Assembly: GCA_014885115.2 (NCBI GenBank)
Contig: WKLE02000281.1
Location: forward strand, 81,150-94,753
Direction of reading: 5' to 3'
Source of the DNA: Asterionellopsis glacialis
Taxonomy: Eukaryota > Bacillariophyta > Plagiogrammaphyceae > Rhaphoneidales > Asterionellopsidaceae
Length of the DNA stretch: 13,604 bases
Each line of letters opens with the position of its first letter. Within the stretch, counting starts at the first letter, position 1. Of the stretch, positions 8,192-13,604 are shown piece by piece. The position numbers and the translations under genes are program-made. The notes under the pieces are model-generated. The model did no database searches and had not been told where the DNA came from. It saw only the letters and a list, made by a program, of their open reading frames with translations.

Positions 8192-10219
8192 TTAACGAGT
8201 TTCAATGATACCAGCAGCAATTAGTTTTTGAATCTTAGCACTTACACCTGGATCCCTCAGTGCTTCTTGTCCAGCAGCTGGATTTTCACCTAAATCACGT
8301 AATACCTGTTGAATGATGGGATCTTGCAAGATGGATTGAATTTCAGGATCAGCCATGGCATGCTCGGCACGTTCTTTCTTTTCGTCGTCAGTCATATTGG
8401 CTTGACCTTGATTAATCAATAGGGTTGTTTTACGCAAACCCTCCTTACATGCAGCATTAGAAGAATCATGGTTCAATCCAGTTTGATAACTATCCAAGGC
8501 CTTGTGATATTCCTTCATCATAATTTCAATATCACCCTTGCGTGCCCATGCCTTGACGTAGGATGGATCCAATTCCAAGGCAACATCAATGTGTTTCTTG
8601 GCACCATTGAAATCCATAATTTTACACAAGGCTGCACTTAGGTTGTTACGTATAGCAGGGTTCTTGGGTGCACGTTTGACAGCTTCTTCGTATTCCTTGA
8701 CGGCAGCACCCCAATTCTTGGCACGAAATTCATCATTACCACGTTGTTTGGCTTCTTCTGCCTTGGCATCATCGTGATAGGCAACAGTGTCTGCCTTGCG
8801 TTTTTCCAATTCCAATGTTTTCAATAAACGCTGCGTGGCCTTATCAAATGATTCTAATTGTGCGGACTTGCACATTTCGATGGCTTGACCTAAATCACCC
8901 TTCTTTTGGTAGGCCTTGGCACATCGTGTGTAGGCCTTGGCACGATCTTCAAAGGGTGCCATATTGGCATTGCCCACCTCGACAGCCTTTTCACAAGCGG
9001 CAATACATTCATCGTATTGTTTGGTGGTAAAGTATACAGCAGCCTTATTATTGATAAATGTCATGTTGGTTTCATCCAAGGCAATGGCTTCATCGTAGGC
9101 AGCCAAAGCTTCGTCAAACTTTTTCGCCTTGTACAACTCATTGCCCTTTGTTTTGGCTACTACAGCTGCCTTTTGATTTTCCTTAATCTTGCGTTCTTCT
9201 TCTGTCAAATTCGACAAATCTTCTTCTTCTTCTTCCATGGGTTCAGGTTCAGGTTCCTTTTTCGAAGGAGCAGCAGGTGTAGAGGAGGAAGTTGTTGTTG
9301 TTGATTTCGTTTCTTGTTGTGATTTTTGTTCTTCTGCAAAATCATCACCCGACTTGACTTGAATACCCATCATTTTGTTTAAAAATGTCATGATTTGTGG
9401 ATCATTCAACATGGTTGTTAAGGAATTCGGATCCTTTTGAAGTTGTTGTACTTTGGCCATGAATGCTTTATCATTTAACAATGGACGCATTTCAGGATCC
9501 AATGCCATTTTGGCCATGACATCTGGACCAAACATGCCGGCAAAGGGATTCGTACCACCCATGCCCATACCACCACTACTGCTACTGGTGGCACTACTAC
9601 TACTACTACCATAGGGTTTATCTTTTTCACGTTTGACATCTTCTAATCCCTTGGTCAAACCCTTGTCATGGGGGAATTTAGATAATCCTTCTTCGTAGGC
9701 AGCAATGGAATCATTGTACCGTTTCAGAGAATGAAGTGCGGCACCCTTGCGTGAATATCCCTTGGCAAAATCATTCTTGAGACCGATACAGGCGTTGGCA
9801 TCTTCCAAGGCATTGTGGGCATCACCTTTTTTCAAATAGGCTGCCGATCGATTGGAATAGTAGACATGGTTTCCTCCATCTAAATTAATGGCGGACGTAT
9901 AATGTCCAATAGCTTCGGTAGCATTCCCCGATTGTAAGGCAGCATTGCCTTTGGCTTTAAACTGTAGTAAATATGATTACATTGGAGGGATGGTGTGAAT
10001 GAACAAAAAAGAGAGGCACGAATAAATAAATGAATGAATAGTAGGACAATGTAAGAAGAAGAATATGACATACTTCCATCTAAGAAACAAGCAAGAGATT
10101 TTGAAAACTTCATTTTTAATTACTTGTACAATCAGGTGTTTTTTCATTCTCCTGAGTAAGCAAGTAATCAATCAAAGGAAGTAAAGTTTACTTTGGCTTA
10201 CCTCGTCTGCAGTTGTCAT
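8192..10219 (-). CDS. STI1: STI1/HOP stress-inducible co-chaperone (two coding exons, join of 10219..10202 and 9961..8192)
   Basis: HOP passes client proteins from Hsp70 to Hsp90 in the cytosol by holding the C-terminal EEVD tails of both. Splicing GAG|GTAAGC (exon 1 ends 10202) to TACAG|TTT (exon 2 starts 9961) is phase 0 and gives 595 residues beginning MTTADEFKAKGNAAL. Order: TPR1 (about 4-118), Ser/Gly linker (125-142), DP1 (about 143-208), Ser/Thr plus acidic linker (218-258), TPR2A (about 270-388), TPR2B (about 405-505), DP2 (about 535-595, ending KIQKLIAAGIIETR). Carboxylate-clamp residues are K8, N12, N43, K73, R77 in TPR1, the same numbers as human HOP. TPR2A has K276, N280, N311, K348, R352 and TPR2B has K411, N415, N446, K476, R480. 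This is strong support for the exon join, since K8 and N12 lie just past the junction. The ATG has A at -3 and an upstream in-frame stop (10258-10256). It is longer than the human protein (543) mainly through its linkers. Confidence 0.95.
9962..10201 (-). other. Intron of the STI1 gene (240 nt, GT-AG, phase 0)
   Basis: The donor reads GAG|GTAAGC at 10201 and the acceptor TTTACTACAG| ends at 9962. Removing it joins a six-codon exon (MTTADE) to FKAKGN, which restores the conserved start of the first TPR. The frame immediately upstream of FKAKGN inside the intron has no STI1-like sequence. It is the only intron I can support in the window. Confidence 0.9.
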
Positions 10220-10507
10220 TATGTTTGAATTGTGGTTTTCTTGATGCAGTATATGTCACAATACGACGAATCAATGACTCTTTTGAACGAGGACGAAACG
10301 ACGACCAAGTCGGAGAAACAAGAAGAAGAAAACGACGAGAGCGAATAGTAGGGTGGACGACTGAAATCGAATCTAAAAAGCTCTTTCGGGCTTGTTTGTT
10401 TGTTTGTTTTTTAGAGTTTGGCTTCATATCCTGGTTTGTCTTCTCTCTTTCCGGCTTGTTGTTGTTGGAGGGAAAGGTGAGAACGGACGGACGGTCCACA
10501 CTCCTGC

Positions 10508-10520
10508 GAACTCTCTAGAA
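10508..10520 (-). promoter_or_regulatory. Candidate heat shock element upstream of STI1
   Basis: GAActCTCtaGAA fits the heat shock element pattern GAAnnTTCnnGAA at 8 of 9 fixed positions; only the first T of the middle unit is C. It lies about 290 bp upstream of the STI1 ATG. STI1 is heat-inducible in yeast and elsewhere through HSF, and diatoms have many HSFs, so the site makes sense. One such match in about 1 kb is not statistically strong. Confidence 0.3.
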
Positions 10521-10637
10521 AAAAACACACACACCCAGCGCTCGCAGACGGACGAATGGAACCCACAACAACAGAAAAACAAGCAATAACAGGGCGCACG
10601 CGCGACATTGCACCAAAGAGCTACCGCACACCAAGAG

Positions 10638-10763
10638 ATGTCCAACGAAATCTTTCGAGTTCGAGATGATGTCCTCCTGTACAAACAATACCAAAGTCTA
10701 CGTCAACAAGTCGTCCAAAGATCTCTTGCATTGGGGCATGAGCCATTTAATCTTGATCCCTAA
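10638..10763 (+). CDS. Possible small ORF, 41 residues, function unknown
   Basis: The ATG at 10638 (G at -3) opens a 41-codon frame ending at TAA 10761-10763. The peptide starts MSNEIFRVRDDVLLYKQYQS and continues as a likely amphipathic helix rich in Gln, Arg and Leu, then ends HEPFNLDP. All five Gln codons are CAA, as favoured in the neighbouring genes. The nearest upstream in-frame stop is at 10587-10589, and I see no good splice donor that would extend it. Length alone is not significant, and an overlapping 67-codon frame (10666-10869) is about as open. It could be a true small protein, an upstream ORF in a long transporter leader, the first exon of an unrecognised gene, or chance. No family is recognised. 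Confidence 0.25.
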   Translation: MSNEIFRVRDDVLLYKQYQSLRQQVVQRSLALGHEPFNLDP

Positions 10764-10845
10764 TGATAGTAGAACCAATGACCCAATGCTCATTTGCAAG
10801 GATGTATGTGTGTCTGATTATTTGAATCAAAGCCTTTGTTCTTGC

Positions 10846-10904
10846 CCAAAAGTCATTTTTTGGCTTTGAGTCTTTTTCATCCCAGTTCCAAAAAGTCTTT
10901 TTGG
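10846..10904. repeat. Two related short inverted repeats about 42 bp apart
   Basis: CCAAAAGTCATTTTTTGG (10846-10863) and CCAAAAAGTCTTTTTGG (10888-10904) are near copies of each other, and each is an inverted repeat with a GTC-containing centre. The second has seven perfect base pairs around GTC. They lie about 450-500 bp upstream of the transporter start. They may be paired protein-binding sites. Confidence 0.55.
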
Positions 10905-11030
10905 GTTGTTATCCCTCAGCGTGAAAAAACACACTGATAAAAACGCCTTTCCCGCGATGGAAAGAGAGATATTTACACGCGAGAGATAGGCACAGAGTCA
11001 CCCGGCACACAACGAGAACACCCCTCTCGA

Positions 11031-11036
11031 TATATA
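11031..11036 (+). promoter_or_regulatory. TATA-like box, possible transporter promoter
   Basis: TATATA in the context CTCGATATATAGATG lies about 315 bp upstream of the SLC35B1-like ATG, followed 50 bp later by a (CT)7 pyrimidine run that could mark the start-site region. In AT-rich DNA this hexamer is common, so the call is weak. Confidence 0.25.
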
Positions 11037-11245
11037 GATGACACAACCTCGTGTCGCATTACAAAACAATTCAATCCCATATCTCTTACTCTCTCTCTCT
11101 CTAGAGTTCTTGTTTGTTCCTGTGGATCGTGTCATCAAAAACACGGGACACAAAGGCTCTTTTGGTATCGAAAGCACACGGTTGATTGCAGAATTTTAAG
11201 TTTAGTAACTCAATCGTATATTCTATAAGTTTTATAGATCGAATA

Positions 11246-11280
11246 CAGTCAGTCAGTGAGTAACAAGTGAGTGAGTGCGT
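11246..11280 (+). repeat. Tetranucleotide repeat (CAGT)3 / GTGA run in the transporter 5' leader
   Basis: Three CAGT units (11246-11257), one GAGT, then GTGAGTGAGTG (11267-11277). It lies 70-105 bp before the transporter ATG, so it is probably transcribed as part of the 5' UTR. GTGAGT also resembles a splice donor, but I see no use for it. Confidence 0.6.
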
Positions 11281-11350
11281 GGACTTCTTGTTTCGTTTGG
11301 TTGTACTGTGAAAAGGGGAAAAACTAGTAGCAGTTTATCCAACATTAAAT

Positions 11351-13156
11351 ATGCCAACTACACCAAACAATGCTCAACAAAGAGCAGCATCAGCTGCTAA
11401 AGTGTTAACAGCTGGTGGTCCTGGAAGGAAATTAGGACAAAAGAAAGGGAAAAAAGGACGCAATAATAATAATAATAATAATAACAACAATAGTAGTAGC
11501 ACCACTCGAAAGAAAAACCAAACGAAACATAACAAGAATAACATAAACACTAATGCAACAACTACAACCCAAGTCAAACAAAAAGATGACATTATGAATA
11601 ATGAGGATATGGTAGTGGTGGAACCACTTGTGAATATGAACCATGATCCCACTACTACGACAATTTCCACTATGGGAACAACAACAGCAGCATCTGAAGG
11701 TGGTGGTGATCCACTACCCCAACAACGAGAAAATCCTTCGTCCTTTGATGCGTATAATGATAAAGAAAATAATCATGAGGAGGAGGAGAATTATGAAAAT
11801 CAGAATTATTCAAGATCTTCCTCTTCGGCTGCTGCATCTGCAGAGAAACATGCTGCTACTACGACTACTACTATCGATGATTTATACAAGCATTCACCAG
11901 ATCGCACATCTGCCATATCCAAAAAACGTGTTTCTGTAATTCAAGCACCGGACGATACTACCGCCGATGATACCGCCAGTGATGATAAAAGCAAATTATT
12001 ATGGTTATTTCTCTGTTTCTTGGGTATCATGTTTTCCTTTGTAGCCTACGGATTACTTTTGGAACATACAACCTCGGGTGGACGGAAGCTTCATGAATTG
12101 AGTTTTTTATTTGTCACATCTGCCTTGTATACCATCACAGCAGCCGCAGGACGGTATGTACGTGATGAAACACCCTCAACGATCCCTCCCGCACGATTTG
12201 CGGTATTGGGAATGACATCCATGGGGAGTACATTTTGTTCGGTCCGTTCCTTGCGGTATGTCATTTATCCTATCCAAGTATTGGCCAAAAGTTGTAAGCC
12301 TGTTCCCGTCATGTTAATGGGTGCACTCATGGGTAAAAAGTATCCAGCTAAAAAGTATTTCAATGTAGCCCTGATTGTAGGTGGTGTAGCCTTGTTTATG
12401 GGTGGTGGTGAAGGTGGTGGTAAAAAACATCCTAAAACATCTGGAGATGGAGGTGATGGCAGTGGTGAAACAGAAACCGCATCACAATTATTTGGTATTT
12501 TATTATTATTTATATCCTTGTGCTTTGATGGTGGTACAGGTGCCTATGAAGACAAACTCATGTCCGTCCATTCCGTCCAGCCCTTCGATTTGATGTACAA
12601 CATTCAATTGGGTAAAACTATATTGGCGGGCATTGGATTGTTGGTATTAAATCAAGTACATGTCTTTATTCAAATGTGTCAAGAAATGGGATTCTTGTTG
12701 GTGGCCCTAGGCTTTACAGGTGCCATGGGACAAGTGTTTATCTTTGTTACGATTGCCAAATTTGGAGCCCTTACATGTTCCATCATTGGCTTGAGTCGAA
12801 AGGTAACCACACTTGTCGCAAGTATTTACTTTTTTGGACATTCCTTGAATGCTGTGCAATTTACAGGTTTAGCTATTAGTGTCACAGCCATGGTGTTGAA
12901 CTTTTTAGGTAAAAAGAAAGGTGGTGGTGGTCATGGCGGTCATGGTGGTTCTAGTTCTGGTGGTCATGGTGGACCTGCTGCACCATCTCCACCTGAAGAA
13001 ATGGAAAAAATGTTACCTGATATCGATGAAGACGATGAACATGACGATGAGGAAGAAGGTCACCATAAGGCACCTTTTACGGATGAAAAAATAACACAAG
13101 AAGAAGATGGAGATGTTGAACTTGGTCCATTAAATCCACCATCACAGGTGGTCTAA
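11351..13156 (+). CDS. SLC35B1-like nucleotide-sugar (UDP-galactose/UDP-glucose or ATP/ADP) transporter with long tails
   Basis: A 601-residue membrane protein whose core (about 213-520) matches SLC35B1 of the UAA transporter family. The motif QVLAKSCKPVPV (309-320) followed by KKYPAKKY (329-336) is diagnostic, and the segments FDGGTGAYEDK (392-402), GFTGAMGQVFIFVTI (454-468) and FGALTCSIIGLSRK (471-484) agree. About ten hydrophobic segments lie between 216 and 519. The family exchanges nucleotide sugars across the ER/Golgi membrane; human SLC35B1 is reported as an ER ATP/ADP exchanger, so the substrate here is open. Unlike the usual protein of about 320 residues, it has a 213-residue disordered N-terminus (ten Asn at 38-47, Thr/Ser runs, acidic and basic patches). 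A Gly-rich insert sits at 351-378, and there is an 80-residue C-terminus that is Gly/His-rich (524-541) then acidic (555-570). The common C-terminal dilysine ER-retrieval signal is absent; the protein ends PPSQVV. The ATG has A at -3 and an upstream in-frame stop at 11309-11311. Intronless. Confidence 0.9.
   Translation: MPTTPNNAQQRAASAAKVLTAGGPGRKLGQKKGKKGRNNNNNNNNNNSSSTTRKKNQTKHNKNNINTNATTTTQVKQKDDIMNNEDMVVVEPLVNMNHDPTTTTISTMGTTTAASEGGGDPLPQQRENPSSFDAYNDKENNHEEEENYENQNYSRSSSSAAASAEKHAATTTTTIDDLYKHSPDRTSAISKKRVSVIQAPDDTTADDTASDDKSKLLWLFLCFLGIMFSFVAYGLLLEHTTSGGRKLHELSFLFVTSALYTITAAAGRYVRDETPSTIPPARFAVLGMTSMGSTFCSVRSLRYVIYPIQVLAKSCKPVPVMLMGALMGKKYPAKKYFNVALIVGGVALFMGGGEGGGKKHPKTSGDGGDGSGETETASQLFGILLLFISLCFDGGTGAYEDKLMSVHSVQPFDLMYNIQLGKTILAGIGLLVLNQVHVFIQMCQEMGFLLVALGFTGAMGQVFIFVTIAKFGALTCSIIGLSRKVTTLVASIYFFGHSLNAVQFTGLAISVTAMVLNFLGKKKGGGGHGGHGGSSSGGHGGPAAPSPPEEMEKMLPDIDEDDEHDDEEEGHHKAPFTDEKITQEEDGDVELGPLNPPSQVV
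11462..11491 (+). repeat. AAT/AAC repeat encoding ten asparagines in the transporter N-terminus
   Basis: Seven perfect AAT codons (11462-11482), then AAC AAC AAT, encode N38-N47. The repeat is in frame, so unit gain or loss would not disrupt the protein. Confidence 0.9.
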
Positions 13157-13604
13157 CAAAAAAATAAATTATAACAACAAGATTGAATACCAATTTCAAA
13201 TTGTCTATTGTTCATCTAGATAGTTGAAAGATGGTTTTGTCTCTCCCTATCCTTGAAAACTTTGCATAGGACTACTCTCAAACTCTATCTTTTTCTTGTC
13301 GCTGTAGTTGGTACAAGGTAGGTTGTACAGATAATTTGTGAGACAAGCTGTGTTTTTTTTCGGCAGGAGGTTTCTTTGAAGCCCAAGACACCCATGCGCG
13401 CGCTTGACACGACGCCTTTGACCGCCGGTGGCGGGTTCGCATTTTTCTGCGCACAATATATGCGCATCATGCAAGAAACATGGTCGGCTCACGTCATTCA
13501 TTCGTATTCCCCCAAATAACTCCATACTAACTAACTCTGTTCTAAACCTTATTGGGTTATAAGCCTATGCTATTTTCTAGTTTCTCGTTTCTGTTTGCGC
13601 GTCT
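13157..13604. other. 3' flank of the transporter gene, no supported gene
   Basis: This should hold the transporter 3' UTR and, past about 13380, the flank of the next gene. Base composition shifts to GC-rich with CpG-containing runs (for example GCGCGCG at 13396-13402 and GCGCA/TGCGCAT motifs near 13449-13466). A small GC hairpin, CCGCC GGT GGCGG, lies at 13422-13434. No frame here has a recognisable product. Confidence 0.5.
13163..13168 (+). terminator. AATAAA, possible polyadenylation signal of the transporter gene
   Basis: AATAAA begins 7 nt after the stop codon at 13154-13156, inside an A-rich stretch. It is the canonical eukaryotic hexamer but unusually close to the stop, so the 3' UTR would be very short if it is used; it may be chance. 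Confidence 0.3.

Larger units (their letters stand above)
10220..11350. promoter_or_regulatory. 1.13-kb divergent intergenic region between STI1 and the transporter
   Basis: This spacer must carry the promoter and 5' leader of STI1 (leftward) and of the SLC35B1-like gene (rightward). Visible items: a purine-rich, CGA/GAA-rich stretch at 10260-10350 in the presumed STI1 leader, a heat-shock-element-like site at 10508-10520, a possible small ORF at 10638-10763, two related inverted repeats at 10846-10904, a TATATA at 11031-11036, a (CT)7 run at 11089-11102, and a CAGT/GTGA tetranucleotide repeat at 11246-11280. Assignment of promoter elements is by position only. Confidence 0.5.

Noticed and set aside
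8906..9304. 132-codon plus-strand frame with Phe and Cys runs opposite STI1
   Set aside because: Antisense of the TPR2A region and of the Glu-rich linker; composition follows from those codons.
10213..10518. 101-codon plus-strand frame upstream of STI1
   Set aside because: It starts inside the STI1 first exon on the opposite strand and is low-complexity Arg/Glu then Phe/Leu; no coding signal.
10666..10869. 67-codon plus-strand frame overlapping the 41-codon small ORF
   Set aside because: No family resemblance; I kept the other frame as the slightly better candidate, though the choice is weak.
13430..13445. GGGTTCGCA resembling a tRNA T-loop
   Set aside because: No acceptor stem, anticodon arm or A-box could be placed around it.
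13247..13525. 92-codon minus-strand frame in the right flank
   Set aside because: It has an ATG but no domain, runs into the transporter 3' UTR, and has a mixed composition across a GC-rich island; probably chance.
1..13604. CRISPR arrays, prokaryotic operons, insertion sequences or defence genes
   Set aside because: Genes are eukaryotic with UTR-sized spacers and a spliceosomal intron; no spaced repeat array or transposase was found.

Overview
This is a stretch of eukaryotic nuclear DNA, most likely from a diatom or a related stramenopile. The evidence is long, nearly intronless genes, only one short GT-AG intron, A at -3 of most start codons, and proteins full of Asn, Gln, Ser and Gly runs. 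The three genes with recognisable families (TNPO3/importin-13, STI1/HOP, SLC35B1) are all eukaryotic. The lineage call is an inference from style, not from a marker gene.

Layout, left to right. (1) Positions 1-234, minus strand: the N-terminus of a single-pass, signal-anchored membrane protein that runs off the left edge. (2) Positions 311-3124, plus: a 937-residue ankyrin-type protein with long disordered inserts; its ATG is only 76 bp from the start of the divergent neighbour. (3) Positions 3125-4596: AT-rich spacer with no convincing gene, but with two clear inverted repeats. (4) Positions 4597-7698, plus: a transportin-3/importin-13 family nuclear import receptor. (5) Positions 7699-8191: a short convergent spacer. 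(6) Positions 8192-10219, minus: an STI1/HOP co-chaperone, rebuilt here from an 18-nt first coding exon plus one large exon; all three TPR domains keep the five carboxylate-clamp residues. (7) Positions 10220-11350: a divergent intergenic region with a candidate heat-shock element, a possible 41-codon ORF, paired inverted repeats and simple repeats. (8) Positions 11351-13156, plus: an SLC35B1-like nucleotide-sugar (or ATP/ADP) transporter with long extra tails at both ends. (9) Positions 13157-13604: 3' flank with no supported gene.

The genes look like independent housekeeping units (nuclear import, chaperone relay, ER transport), not a pathway or operon. I see no mobile element, CRISPR array, defence system or biosynthetic cluster. 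The points most worth a second look are the edge gene with its very short divergent spacer, the short STI1 first exon, the lysine-substituted cargo helix in the import receptor, the unusual tails of the transporter, and the uncharacterised inverted repeats and small ORF in the spacers.
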